33,226 bases of DNA, from positions 1 through 33,226 of the forward strand of contig NZ_LBMG01000055.1 of the NCBI RefSeq assembly GCF_001005315.1, given 5' to 3'. The position numbers were made by a program, and so were the translations under genes. Positions 17,045 through 25,532 of this stretch are shown here, piece after piece. The notes beneath the pieces were generated by a model that saw nothing but the letters and a program-made list of their open reading frames with translations, did not search any database and was not told the origin of the DNA. Source of the DNA: Kordia jejudonensis. GTDB taxonomy: Bacteria; Bacteroidota; Bacteroidia; Flavobacteriales; Flavobacteriaceae. The number at the start of each line of letters is the position of its first letter. Positions within the stretch are counted from its first letter, which is position 1.

Positions 17045-17503
17045 TTACTTCTTCTTCACATTTGCTTCATACAAATCAATCCAGTCTTGAGGAGACATTT
17101 TTGTTGCCAATTCAGCAATTAAATCATACGGAATATCGTCCATTTTTTTAAATCGGATACAGCTTTTTCCCATGTCTAACTTGCGTTTGCAATGTTTTGG
17201 ATATTCGGCAATAAACCAATTCATGAGTTTAGTATTGGCGTAAATTCCCATATGATACAACGCTATAAAATTCTTTTGAGAAGCATAGCTAATAAATGGT
17301 AAAGGCAACTTTGGGTCGCAATGATAACCGTCAGGATATGTATCATGCGAAACTACAAACGAAGGCATTTTGTAATTGATTGCTTCTGAAAATCCTTCTG
17401 GTAAATTTTCTTGAAGAATAGTTCTCAGTTTTCGCATTACTTCTGTACGCTCTTCAGGAAGTTGCGCAATGTAGTCATCAATGGAATCTGCGTCGTATGT
17501 CAT
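17045..17503 (-). CDS. DUF1801 family protein
   Basis: 152-aa cytosolic protein of the DUF1801 (YdhG/YobT-like) family. Family patterns: SIDDYIAQLPEERTEVMRKLRTIL (about 7-30), EAINYKMPSF (about 40-49), the FISYASQKNFIALYHMGIY core and GKSCIRFKKMDDIPYDLIAEL near 112-132. Members share a fold with the frataxin/YdhG group; the biochemical role is not settled. It is divergent from the VOC gene. Confidence 0.85.
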   Translation of the reverse strand: MTYDADSIDDYIAQLPEERTEVMRKLRTILQENLPEGFSEAINYKMPSFVVSHDTYPDGYHCDPKLPLPFISYASQKNFIALYHMGIYANTKLMNWFIAEYPKHCKRKLDMGKSCIRFKKMDDIPYDLIAELATKMSPQDWIDLYEANVKKK

Positions 17504-17640
17504 CTTTTGATTGTTTTGAGATTTAAATGTACTAAAAAATTAAGAATTTGCTAGAAATTATGCTTCTAAGCGAAAAATCAAAAATAAAAACTATCTTTAA
17601 ATGGCTAATACCTATTCATTTAAATAAAAAAGATACGATT

Positions 17641-18006
17641 ATGGTTGCTTGGTTTGAAATTCCTGTTACGGACATGGATCGCGCTCAAAAGTTTTACGAA
17701 ACAGTTTTTAATGTCGCTCTAAAAATACAAGATTTTGGAGGTTTGTTATACGGTTGGTTTCCTCCGAATGCAGCGCCAGGAAACTGTCCAGGTGCGCTCA
17801 TTATGCAAGAATCGTATGTTCCAAGTAAAACCAATGGCGCACTTGTATATTTTGCTTCAGATGATGTTGCCAATGAGCTTGAACTCATTCCCAAAGCAGG
17901 TGGAACTGTAGTACAGGGAAAAACTCAAATTTCTCCTGAAACGGGTTATATGGCGATTTTTATTGATACGGAAGGAAATAGAGTAGCGCTGTTTTCAAAA
18001 CCATAG
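17641..18006 (+). CDS. VOC superfamily (glyoxalase/bleomycin-resistance-like) protein
   Basis: 121-aa member of the vicinal oxygen chelate fold: MVAWFEIPVTDMDRAQKFYETVF at the N-terminus and ETGYMAIFIDTEGNRVALFSKP at the C-terminus are the paired beta-alpha-beta modules. I chose 17641 as the start because the fold normally begins one or two residues before WFEIPV; the open frame extends to 17548, but the added 31 residues (basic, Lys/Ile-rich) fit no known VOC extension. The substrate is unknown. It is monocistronic and convergent with the GH13 gene. Confidence 0.85.
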   Translation: MVAWFEIPVTDMDRAQKFYETVFNVALKIQDFGGLLYGWFPPNAAPGNCPGALIMQESYVPSKTNGALVYFASDDVANELELIPKAGGTVVQGKTQISPETGYMAIFIDTEGNRVALFSKP

Positions 18007-18020
18007 TTTCGTTTATAGTT

Positions 18021-18072
18021 GCTAGTATTTAGATGTTAGTATTGAGTAGTGAGATGTTAGTATTGAGATTTG
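18021..18072. repeat. TTAGTATTGAG-type intergenic repeat
   Basis: Degenerate copies of gatgTTAGTATTGAGtagtga lie in the convergent gap between the VOC gene and the GH13 gene. The same unit occurs at 13879-14066 and 33089-33155. Next to it, at 18100-18121, an 8-base unit ACAAACTC is repeated almost three times. Confidence 0.65.
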
Positions 18073-18122
18073 GTGCTTGAAATTTAAAAAATTAACTTTC
18101 ACAAACTCACAAACTCACAAAC

Positions 18123-19763
18123 CTATTCCTGCAACAATACAATTGAAAATTCAGAGTCAATAATAACTTTACCATTTTCAACTTTCGCTGTTTTTCCTGA
18201 ATAATGATCCGTTATAGTTGTTCCGTCAGCAAATTGGTTTGAAACGGGAATTTCTTTGCTTCCTTTTGCCAAATCTAATCCAACAACAACCGCGTCATCA
18301 TCGTAATTTCTAGCAAACACATATGGATTTTTTGAGATCATTTTATGAGTTCCAGCACCAACTGCAGGATGTGCTTTTCGGAATGTACCCAGTTTTTGCC
18401 AATGTGTTAACAAAGCTTTCGTTTCAGGATCATTGATAGCTGACCAGTTCATAAACGAACGTAAAGTTGCATCGCCATTAGTGCCTTCAATTCGTAACGA
18501 ACGTTGTGTTTCATCGCCGTAATAAATTTGCGAAATTCCAGGAGTTAATAATAATTTTGTGGCAGATTCATATGTTTTTGTACGATCTTGATCGAAAGGT
18601 TCTCCGTCATCATGTGAACTGATGTAGTTCATAATACTTTTCCCTTTTAAATCATTTTGAAGAATAGAATCATACTTGAAAAATATATCTTCATAATCTT
18701 TCTTTGCATCACTTTTAAACTGGAAATTGATCAAATTATCAAAACCATTTGCATAGTAATCTACTTTTTTATCGCCAAAATCATACAAACGCTTCTGTGA
18801 AATTCCATATCCGTACAATTCGCCCAACATAAAAAAGTCATTCGTATCTAACACAGCTTCTGGATTTGCTTTTTTCCAAGCTGCAAAAGCAACTTTAGCT
18901 TCTTTGTTGAGTGCGTCCCAAGCGCCTTCTTCTACATGTTTTACAGTATCAACTCTGTAGCCATCTACGCCATATTCACGCACATAATCTGTTAACCATT
19001 TAATGATATAATTTTTAGGACTTCGAACCAATCCTGTACGTTGGAAAAATTCATCTAATTCTTTTATTTCTTGTTCGTAACGACCTTCCGCTTTCCACTT
19101 TGCCACCAACGGAGATGGTAATTCAGAAGCTTCTTCACGGTTTGTCAATACATCTGGAAGATTTTTAACCAATGTACAACTTACAGCGGTATCGTAGTTT
19201 TGATAACTACAACCAGGTTCCGTACGTACCCAATTGTTGTCCCAAACTGGATCTTTTTCGGTTACTGGACCTGTATGATTCATAACGACATCCATTAAAA
19301 TTCGAATACCGTGTTCGTGTGCCGTGTCCATTAATTCTTTAAAATCTGCTGCGGTACCAAAATTTGGATCAAAATTTGTCCAATCTTTTGTCCAATATCC
19401 ATGAAACGCATACGTATTTCCTGTTCCTTCGTCGGTGCTATCATGAATTTGTTCTAAAACTGGAGAAAACCAAATTGCATTTACACCTAATTTATCAAAA
19501 TATCCTTCTTTTATTTTTTGTGTAATTCCTGCCATATCGCCACCCATAAATCCACGTAATTTTGCAGGTTCGTTAGTTCTATCAAGTACAACATCATTTG
19601 CCGTATTTCCGTTGTTGAATCGATCTGTTAACATAAAATATACATTCGCAGCTTCCCAAACGAAAGGTTGTTCTTTTACGGCAGCTGTTTCGGCTTCAGA
19701 TGTATTCGATTTGCATCCAAAAACAAATAACGATACGATACATACGAGAGATAAATACTTCAT
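18123..19763 (-). CDS. GH13 alpha-amylase-family lipoprotein
   Basis: Glycoside hydrolase that would cut alpha-1,4-glucans or maltodextrins at the cell surface or in the periplasm. Lipobox Cys17 (FVFGC). The four GH13 regions are visible: I DVVMNHTG (about 155-162), II GYRVDTVKH with the nucleophile Asp near 270, III GELYGYG with the acid Glu near 312, and IV ISSHDDGE with the stabilising Asp near 385. Also DRFNNGNT near 49-56 and a C-terminal beta-domain. 546 aa is a normal length for secreted alpha-amylase/cyclomaltodextrinase-like Bacteroidota enzymes. It is not inside a sus-type cluster; it is transcribed alone from a TAnnTTTG box at 19809-19816. Confidence 0.93.
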   Translation of the reverse strand: MKYLSLVCIVSLFVFGCKSNTSEAETAAVKEQPFVWEAANVYFMLTDRFNNGNTANDVVLDRTNEPAKLRGFMGGDMAGITQKIKEGYFDKLGVNAIWFSPVLEQIHDSTDEGTGNTYAFHGYWTKDWTNFDPNFGTAADFKELMDTAHEHGIRILMDVVMNHTGPVTEKDPVWDNNWVRTEPGCSYQNYDTAVSCTLVKNLPDVLTNREEASELPSPLVAKWKAEGRYEQEIKELDEFFQRTGLVRSPKNYIIKWLTDYVREYGVDGYRVDTVKHVEEGAWDALNKEAKVAFAAWKKANPEAVLDTNDFFMLGELYGYGISQKRLYDFGDKKVDYYANGFDNLINFQFKSDAKKDYEDIFFKYDSILQNDLKGKSIMNYISSHDDGEPFDQDRTKTYESATKLLLTPGISQIYYGDETQRSLRIEGTNGDATLRSFMNWSAINDPETKALLTHWQKLGTFRKAHPAVGAGTHKMISKNPYVFARNYDDDAVVVGLDLAKGSKEIPVSNQFADGTTITDHYSGKTAKVENGKVIIDSEFSIVLLQE

Positions 19764-19808
19764 ATTTTGGTGTAAATTAAATTAAAGAATTACTGCAATA
19801 TAAGTGTT

Positions 19809-19816
19809 CAAATGTA
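19809..19816 (-). promoter_or_regulatory. -7 box of the GH13 gene
   Basis: Minus-strand TACATTTG is an exact TAnnTTTG about 46 bases before the start codon. No clean TTTG was seen at the -33 position. Confidence 0.45.
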
Positions 19817-20263
19817 ATTTTCATACCGTGAAATTGCGAATCTGATAAAAAATAGGAACTACATCGATTGAGTTCATAATTTTTTTAATAAAAAGTTTGT
19901 TTCAAAATCATAATTGTGATTGTTTTTACATTCTATCACTAGAATTTTACATGTATTTACCGAATGATTTTATGGTATTTAATTTCGTGAAACTGTTAAA
20001 AATCGTACTCAGAATTTTGATGTTGGAGAAGTTTATTATAGATTTGATACGATTAGTATTGTATAATTTAAGTTACTCCTTTATATGTAAATGACATCAC
20101 TTGTTTTTTATGTATATAAAAGTATGAAAATATACAACTCTTCATAGTTCCCAAACAAGATTCATATAGTAATAGCAAATGGAGACTTGACTCCATTGAA
20201 AAAAAACGGGGCGAAGCCAAAAAGCCATACGAGTAGGACAAAATAATAATAAAAAAACTAACA
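19817..20263. other. AT-rich gap with a leader hairpin before the TM2 gene
   Basis: No convincing gene is seen in this gap; a 65-codon frame at 19897-20094 has no family features or promoter. At 20179-20198, AATGGAG / CTCCATT forms a 7-bp hairpin with loop acttga. It is followed by an A-run, a GC-rich patch (cggggcgaagcc) and then the TM2 start. The conspicuous GC content suggests a structured 5' leader. Confidence 0.45.
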
Positions 20264-20602
20264 ATGGAAGCACAAAAAGTCGACATGTTCATTATGACGA
20301 ACAGCAAATTCTTTGAAGGTCACCAAATCAATGCAATTAGAGAAAAGTTAATCGCAATGGATGATTCTAAATGGGCAATGTTATCAACTATTCAGTTTAA
20401 AGATCCAACTACAACACTTATCGTATCTATCTTAGCAGGTAGTTTAGGTATTGACCGATTTATGATTGGAGATACTGGACTTGGAGTAGGTAAACTTTTA
20501 ACTTGTGGAGGATTTGGTATTTGGGCAATTATTGATTGGTTCATGATTCAAGGAGCTACAAGAGAAAAGAATATGCAAAAAATTAGACAATTTCTAAACT
20601 AA
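20264..20602 (+). CDS. TM2 domain membrane protein
   Basis: 112-aa inner-membrane protein. The TM2 domain (about 50-96) has two hydrophobic spans joined by the signature GIDRFMIGDTGLGVGKLL and closes with GGFGIWAIIDWFMI. A soluble N-terminal part of about 48 residues precedes it, and a short basic tail follows. Function of the family is unsettled. It is the first gene of a three-gene membrane-protein operon whose next gene overlaps its last codons in another frame. Confidence 0.9.
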   Translation: MEAQKVDMFIMTNSKFFEGHQINAIREKLIAMDDSKWAMLSTIQFKDPTTTLIVSILAGSLGIDRFMIGDTGLGVGKLLTCGGFGIWAIIDWFMIQGATREKNMQKIRQFLN

Positions 20603-21018
20603 GAACACTCAATAGGAATCGGCTATATGTACTTTTATGTATAGCTTGTATAACAGGGTATATTTGGATATTTTTTAATATTGCGACTGCTTCAACAGAC
20701 ACTACATCCGTTGGTGCTTGTTTCATAAAAAATATTACAAGTATACCTTGTCCTTCATGTGGAACTACACGTTCGGTTATTTCACTAATCCAAGGCAATT
20801 TTTTTACAGCAATAACTATAAATCCATTGGGTTTTTTTGTTGGAATGATATTAGTAATTGCACCATTTTGGATTCTTATAGATGTGATAACAAAACGAAG
20901 TTCTTTATTTAGTTTCTACAGAAAAATAGAAACGTATTTACAAAAAAAAATGTACGCAATACCATTGATAGTACTTATTATTATCAATTGGATTTGGAAT
21001 ATAACAAAAGGATTATGA
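20590..21018 (+). CDS. DUF2752 membrane protein without a standard start codon
   Basis: The frame encodes a DUF2752 protein: PCPSCGTTRSV (about 53-63 counted from 20590), then LIQGNFFTAITINPLGFF and three hydrophobic spans. The frame opens after a TAG at 20584-20586, yet no ATG, GTG or TTG occurs in it until TTG 20827, which lies beyond the CPSCG motif. The best available start is ATT at 20590, inside the end of the TM2 gene; -1 frameshifting from TM2 or a sequence error are alternatives. The downstream gene overlaps its stop as ATGA, so translational coupling along the operon is likely. Confidence 0.7.
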   Translation: MSKLRTLNRNRLYVLLCIACITGYIWIFFNIATASTDTTSVGACFIKNITSIPCPSCGTTRSVISLIQGNFFTAITINPLGFFVGMILVIAPFWILIDVITKRSSLFSFYRKIETYLQKKMYAIPLIVLIIINWIWNITKGL

Positions 21019-21476
21019 TACGCACAAGAGAATTTGATTATGCGCCACAAGAGCACGAAACCGAAGCTGCTTCTAATAGTTATTTAGTTTCTTTGGTTGT
21101 CATTGTAGTTGGACTTCCACTACCAATTGCAGCACTTATTGCGACAGTTATTTATTACTTTGCCAATCGAAAATCATCTTCATACTTTGTGCGCTGGCAT
21201 TGTACACAGGCATTATTATCACAGCTAAGTTTATTCTTTGTCAATAGCTTTGGATTTTGGTGGACTGTTTCAATTATCTACACAAATGTAGTCGTTACAC
21301 CCAATTATATCATATACATTTCTATTCTGTTAATTCTGAATCTAACAGAACTTATAGCAACTATTTATACAGCTATTCAAACACGTAAAGGCATTCATGT
21401 AGAATGGGTTATTTATGGAGAGCTAACGAATAAAGTGTGCAAACCAAAAATGCATAAGCATAAGTATCTAAATTAA
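21015..21476 (+). CDS. DUF4870-like membrane protein
   Basis: 153-aa protein with three to four hydrophobic spans (NSYLVSLVVIVVGLPLPIAALIATVIYYF, then YFVRWHCTQALLSQLSLFF, then a span near 95-120). The FVRWHCTQALL segment after the first hairpin fits the FH..QAL pattern of DUF4870/Tic20-like proteins. I start it at 21015 because this ATG overlaps the upstream stop (ATGA) and gives a hydrophilic N-terminus (MIRTREFDYAPQE). An earlier in-frame ATG at 20988 lies inside the DUF2752 gene. Confidence 0.75.
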   Translation: MIRTREFDYAPQEHETEAASNSYLVSLVVIVVGLPLPIAALIATVIYYFANRKSSSYFVRWHCTQALLSQLSLFFVNSFGFWWTVSIIYTNVVVTPNYIIYISILLILNLTELIATIYTAIQTRKGIHVEWVIYGELTNKVCKPKMHKHKYLN

Positions 21477-21592
21477 ATGTGAAGCGTGATAGCATAGTGT
21501 TCTATCAAATTATACATGTAAAATAAAATAGTATATCATTGAAGTTTTAATGATAACAACGTAAATTGAATGGAGTAACTGAAAGGACTAGA

Positions 21593-22375
21593 TTACTTCT
21601 TTTTCTCTCTGCTTAAGACTTTGTATTCTTCGTAACAATCGTTGATTGCATCCAAAATTTGCAGGTCGTTTGCAGTCGTTATGAATGTTTTTGAATAATT
21701 ACACAAGGAAAGAATTTCATCAATATCAACACGTTCTACTTGCAATAACTCTCGCAACATTTGACGGTCAAACTTTGAAGCGAGCAAGTTTCTAATTTCG
21801 TCATCTTCTTTCATTTGACGAAGTTTACGCATTTGTGCAGGTTTCTTACCAAATAAATTTTGCAGAAAATCACCTGGATTAAAAATAGCGCCTAAAACCG
21901 TTGAAATAGCACCAGGAGCTTTTTCTCCAGCTTCATAACCTGAGGAAAGTCCAGCAATACGATAACGATAATTTGGACGAATAGGCACGTTTTTAGCATC
22001 AATATCTAAATATCCTGTAAGTTGATATGGCGCAATGACTACTTTTTCTAAAGCATACGCAAGTTCTGTCAATCGAATTGTAGAAGAACCTTTGTATTTC
22101 AACATGTCATTCGTGACGCGAACTTTTATTGATTTAAAACCAAGAAACGAAAAGAATAACATATCATCTGCTTTTGCAGTCAATTCAAATTCTCCTTTTT
22201 CATTGGTAACAACTCCTTTGATAGTTGTTAAGTTCACAACATGTACATTGGGCATTGCTTTGTCGTCTTCATCATTGACAACTTTTGCATACAATTTGGT
22301 TTCCTTTTTTACTGTTTGTGCAGTAGTAGAGGCAATAGCAATAAATAGGATTATAAAAGTAACTACTTTTTTCAT
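21593..22375 (-). CDS. Exported CarboxypepD_reg-like protein
   Basis: 260-aa protein with a signal peptide (cleavage after about residue 19, STTAQ). A carboxypeptidase-regulatory-like beta-sandwich follows (about 26-100): DKAMPNVHVVNLTTIKGV, TNEKGEFELTAKADD and FFSFLGFKSIKVRV. The C-terminal half is helical and charged (RKLRQMKEDDEIRNLLASKFDRQML..) and not recognised. This domain also heads SusC receptors, but no plug or barrel is present here, so it is a stand-alone periplasmic or outer-membrane-associated protein. Function unknown. Confidence 0.8.
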   Translation of the reverse strand: MKKVVTFIILFIAIASTTAQTVKKETKLYAKVVNDEDDKAMPNVHVVNLTTIKGVVTNEKGEFELTAKADDMLFFSFLGFKSIKVRVTNDMLKYKGSSTIRLTELAYALEKVVIAPYQLTGYLDIDAKNVPIRPNYRYRIAGLSSGYEAGEKAPGAISTVLGAIFNPGDFLQNLFGKKPAQMRKLRQMKEDDEIRNLLASKFDRQMLRELLQVERVDIDEILSLCNYSKTFITTANDLQILDAINDCYEEYKVLSREKKK

Positions 22376-22437
22376 GTATGCAATTTTTGAAAATAGTCTG
22401 TTTGACTAAATTTAGCATAAAAATACTAAACAAAACT

Positions 22438-22465
22438 AAAAAAAGTGCGCCGAAGCACACTTTTT
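22438..22465 (-). terminator. Terminator of the DEAD-box helicase gene
   Basis: AAAAAGTG / CACTTTTT with an inner GC / GC pair and one mismatch. On the minus strand it is followed by T residues and lies 23 bases beyond the helicase stop codon. Confidence 0.8.
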
Positions 22466-22488
22466 ACTTAATATTAACAATAATGTTG

Positions 22489-24282
22489 TTATTTTCTTCT
22501 AGATCTTCCTTTGAATCCGCCACCGCTGCTTCGATCGCTTCTTCGACGTCTTCCGCCTTCAGAAGATGAGTTTTCAGTTCTTCGGCTTCTTCTACGATCG
22601 CCGCCGTCGCTTCCGCCACCTTCTCTTCGACGTCTTCCGCCGCCGCCATCTCTTCGGCGTCTTCCGCCACCGCCACCGCCAGTGTTGGTCGATTCTTCAA
22701 CATTTACAAAACGTCCATCAACTTTAAAGTCCGTGAAATGTTCTAATACACGTTCTTTTTTGTCATTATCTGTGTTAAAGAAAGAAAAACTCTCTTTTAC
22801 ATCAACTTTGTATACATCATCACGTCCTAAATCTAAGGTTTCTTTTAAGAAATCTTTTAAACGCATCCAATCGTATCCATCTTTTGAACCTACATTGATA
22901 AAGTAACGTGTACTGTGTTCGTTACTTGATCCGCGAGAAGAACTATCTTCGCTGTTTCCTTTTGGCTGATTGAGATCGCGCTTGTTTTTGTAATAGTTGT
23001 AAAATCTGTTAAATTCTACAGAAACCATACGTTTGATCAATTCTTCTTTGGAAGTATCTTCAAAGATTTCCATGATTTTTGGCAGGTATTCTTCTACTTG
23101 CTCGTTAGATTCTGTATTGTGAATTTTGTTGGCTAAGTGAAACAACTGAACTTGGCAGATTTCCATGCCTGTTGGAATGGTTTTTTGCTCAAATTTCTTT
23201 TGAATTTTACGTTCAATCGATTTTATTTTACGCATTTCACTTTTGGTAACAATAACCATAGAAACTCCTGTTTTTCCAGCTCTACCTGTACGACCACTTC
23301 GGTGTGTATAGGTTTCTATTTCATCAGGAAGTTGGTAATTGATTACGTGTGTAATATCGTCAACGTCAATTCCACGAGCAGCAACATCTGTAGCTACTAA
23401 CATTTGTATTTGACGTGTACGGAATGATTTCATCACTAAATCACGTTGATTTTGACTTAAATCTCCGTGAATTGCTGCAGCGCTGTATCCATCTTCAATT
23501 AATTTTTCAGCAACGCTTTGTGTATCACGTTTTGTTCTACAGAAAACGACTGAGAATATATCTGGATTGGCATCTGCCAAACGTTTTAAACCTAAATAAC
23601 GATCTCTACCACTTACTGTGTAGAATTCGTGACGTACAGTATCTGAACCAGAGTTACGCGATCCAACAGTAATTTCTTGTGGATTGTACATAAACTTCTT
23701 AGCAATGATAGATACTTCTTTTGGCATTGTTGCCGAGAATAACCAAGTATTTTTTTCATCTGGTGTGTGTGATAAAATAGCGGTAATGTCTTCATAGAAT
23801 CCCATGTTTAACATTTCATCTGCTTCATCTAAAATACAGTATTCTATTTTGCTAATATCAACCATACGACGGTTGATCATATCTTGCATACGTCCTGGTG
23901 TTGCCACCACAATTTGTGCACCTTTCTTTACTTGTTTAGCTTGATCGGTAATACTTGCACCACCATAAATAGCGACTACATTGATGTTTTCGTATTTAGA
24001 ATAGTTTTTAAGTTCGTTGGTAATTTGCAGGCACAATTCTCGCGTAGGCGATAAAATTAATCCTTGTGTTGTGCGACTGTCTGCGTTTATTTTTTGAATT
24101 AACGGGAAACCAAAAGCTGCTGTTTTACCAGTTCCTGTTTGGGCAAGTGCCACAATATCAGTTTCTTCATTAAGTAAAATTGGAATTGCTTTTTCTTGAA
24201 CTTCACTAGGCGTTTCAAAGCCCATATCCTGAATTGCACGCAAAAGCGAGTCTTGAAGACCTAATTCTTCAAATTTTGTCAT
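22489..24282 (-). CDS. deaD: DEAD-box RNA helicase (CsdA/DeaD-like) with Arg/Gly-rich tail
   Basis: ATP-dependent RNA helicase, likely for ribosome assembly or mRNA unwinding in the cold. Motifs: Q motif GFETPSEVQEKAIP (21-34), Walker A AQTGTGKT (47-54), PTRELC (79-84), DEAD (152-155), SAT (about 181), then HRSGRTGRAG in the second RecA-like domain. A DbpA/CsdA-type RNA-binding domain follows at about 455-535 (RYFINVGSKDGYDWMRLKDFLKE..). The last 50 residues are Arg/Gly/Ser repeats, an RNA-binding tail. 597 aa matches long DeaD proteins. The leader is over 100 bases and structured, which suits temperature-sensitive control. Confidence 0.95.
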   Translation of the reverse strand: MTKFEELGLQDSLLRAIQDMGFETPSEVQEKAIPILLNEETDIVALAQTGTGKTAAFGFPLIQKINADSRTTQGLILSPTRELCLQITNELKNYSKYENINVVAIYGGASITDQAKQVKKGAQIVVATPGRMQDMINRRMVDISKIEYCILDEADEMLNMGFYEDITAILSHTPDEKNTWLFSATMPKEVSIIAKKFMYNPQEITVGSRNSGSDTVRHEFYTVSGRDRYLGLKRLADANPDIFSVVFCRTKRDTQSVAEKLIEDGYSAAAIHGDLSQNQRDLVMKSFRTRQIQMLVATDVAARGIDVDDITHVINYQLPDEIETYTHRSGRTGRAGKTGVSMVIVTKSEMRKIKSIERKIQKKFEQKTIPTGMEICQVQLFHLANKIHNTESNEQVEEYLPKIMEIFEDTSKEELIKRMVSVEFNRFYNYYKNKRDLNQPKGNSEDSSSRGSSNEHSTRYFINVGSKDGYDWMRLKDFLKETLDLGRDDVYKVDVKESFSFFNTDNDKKERVLEHFTDFKVDGRFVNVEESTNTGGGGGGRRRRDGGGGRRRREGGGSDGGDRRRSRRTENSSSEGGRRRRSDRSSGGGFKGRSRRK

Positions 24283-24419
24283 ATTGTAATTTTAAAAAGG
24301 TTCGTACAGCTTTTTTATTCATGCTGTATTGAGAAGTTACATGAAGCGTACGACCTAATAAAATATACCTAACCGCTACATAACTTCATCCCGCTCTGGG
24401 ATTTCAAGCGGCAAAGGTA
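24283..24419 (-). promoter_or_regulatory. Long structured leader and -7 box of the helicase gene
   Basis: Minus-strand TACCTTTG at 24412-24419 is an exact TAnnTTTG, giving a leader of about 120 bases. Near its 5' end two mutually exclusive hairpins are possible: CCGCT / AGCGG and ATCCC / GGGAT. Cold- or autoregulation is inferred. Confidence 0.45.
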
Positions 24420-24464
24420 GTGTTTTATTTTTAAATAACAATATGTGATATAACTATTTGATTT

Positions 24465-25043
24465 TTAGCGGTTTTTGTTTAAAAACTCGATAAGTTGCGT
24501 TACCGCTTTTCCACGATGTCCTACACGATTCTTATCTTCAAGTGAAATTTCTGCAAATGTTTCTGTAAATCCGTCTGCCATAAATATAGGATCGTAGCCA
24601 AACCCTTTTTTGCCTTTTTTTTCTTTGATGATAGTTCCGTTGCAAATTCCTGTAAAGGTATGTTGTTCACCTTTCAGAATTAACGCAACAACCGTTTTAA
24701 AGTGTGCAGAACGATCTTCTTTGTCTTTTAAATTATCTAATAATTTGTTCATATTATCCTCTGCATTTCGTTGCGGACCTGCATAGCGCGCCGAAAAAAC
24801 GCCAGGTTCATTATTCAACGCATGTACTTCCAAACCTGTATCGTCGGCAAAACAATCGTAGCCATACTTTTCTTTTACATACTGTGCTTTTTGAATGGCA
24901 TTTCCTTCGATAGTTGGTTGCGTTTCAGGAATATCTTCTTCACAACCGATCGCTGCCAAACTTAAAATAGTAATATGATTGGGTACTAAAGATTGTACTT
25001 CGTTGACTTTGTTTTGATTGTTTGTGGCAAATACGAGTTTCAT
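24465..25043 (-). CDS. rdgB: RdgB/HAM1 inosine/xanthosine triphosphate pyrophosphatase
   Basis: Cleans the nucleotide pool by hydrolysing dITP, ITP and XTP to monophosphates. MKLVFATNNQNKVNEV (1-16) carries the SNNxxK-type nucleotide site; FADDTGLEVHALNNEPGVFSARYAG (about 65-89) contains the catalytic Asp; KKGFGYDPIF (about 144-153) and a final HRGKAVTQL are also family hallmarks. 192 aa is standard. It starts 11 bases after the rlmH stop, so it is probably cotranscribed with rlmH. Confidence 0.96.
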   Translation of the reverse strand: MKLVFATNNQNKVNEVQSLVPNHITILSLAAIGCEEDIPETQPTIEGNAIQKAQYVKEKYGYDCFADDTGLEVHALNNEPGVFSARYAGPQRNAEDNMNKLLDNLKDKEDRSAHFKTVVALILKGEQHTFTGICNGTIIKEKKGKKGFGYDPIFMADGFTETFAEISLEDKNRVGHRGKAVTQLIEFLNKNR

Positions 25044-25054
25044 AAAGTATAGTT

Positions 25055-25528
25055 TTATCGATGATGATACGGTTCGTTTCGTAAAATAGTAAAGGCTCTG
25101 TAGATTTGTTCTACGACAAATAAACGCACCATTTGATGTGAAAAGGTCATTTTTGATAAGGAAATTTTCCCTTGCGCTTTCGCGTAAACAGTCTCAGAAA
25201 AACCATACGGTCCGCCAATGACGAACACCAACGTTTTAATACCCGAATTCATGCGTTTTTGTAAATAGCTTGAAAATTCTACGGAAGTGAACTGCTTGCC
25301 GTTTTCATCTAACAAAACCAACATATCAGTTGGAGACAATTTTTTAAGAATCAATTCGCCTTCTTTTTCTTTTTGCTGTGCTTCACTTAAATTTTTAGTG
25401 TTTTTCAGATCGGGAATAATCTCCAAGTCAAATTTTACGTAGTGTGACAAACGTTTTACATACTGATCAATTAACAGTTGTAATTGTTTGTTATCTGTTC
25501 GTCCTATAGCAAGCGCTTTAATATTCAT
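25055..25528 (-). CDS. rlmH: 23S rRNA pseudouridine-1915 N3-methyltransferase
   Basis: SPOUT-class methyltransferase that modifies pseudouridine 1915 in helix 69 of 23S rRNA on the 70S ribosome. Features: LDENGKQFTSVEFSSYL (about 92-108), FVIGGPYGFSETVY (about 122-135) with the SAM-binding knot, LSKMTFSHQMVRLFVVEQIYRA and the conserved C-terminus NEPYHHR. 157 aa is standard. A TATTTTTG box lies four bases before the ATG, so the mRNA may be leaderless. It is the first gene of an rlmH-rdgB unit. Confidence 0.97.
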   Translation of the reverse strand: MNIKALAIGRTDNKQLQLLIDQYVKRLSHYVKFDLEIIPDLKNTKNLSEAQQKEKEGELILKKLSPTDMLVLLDENGKQFTSVEFSSYLQKRMNSGIKTLVFVIGGPYGFSETVYAKAQGKISLSKMTFSHQMVRLFVVEQIYRAFTILRNEPYHHR

Positions 25529-25532
25529 TTGG

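Noticed and set aside
17548-17640. N-terminal extension of the VOC protein
   Set aside because: The 31 extra residues do not belong to the fold, and ATG 17641 puts the start just before the first beta-strand.
19897-20094. 65-aa frame in the gap before the TM2 gene
   Set aside because: AT-driven composition (Phe, Leu, Ile, Tyr), no motif, no promoter; left as noncoding.
21480-21592. Terminator after the DUF4870 gene (TGATAG / CTATCA hairpin)
   Set aside because: The stem is only six base pairs with a long loop and no T-run, so not enough to call.
22464-22703. 79-aa Ala/Glu-rich reading frame on the minus strand, and a Pro/Leu/Arg-rich frame on the plus strand, over the helicase tail
   Set aside because: Both are by-products of the triplet repeats that encode the Arg/Gly tail of the DEAD-box helicase; neither has a promoter or a natural protein composition.
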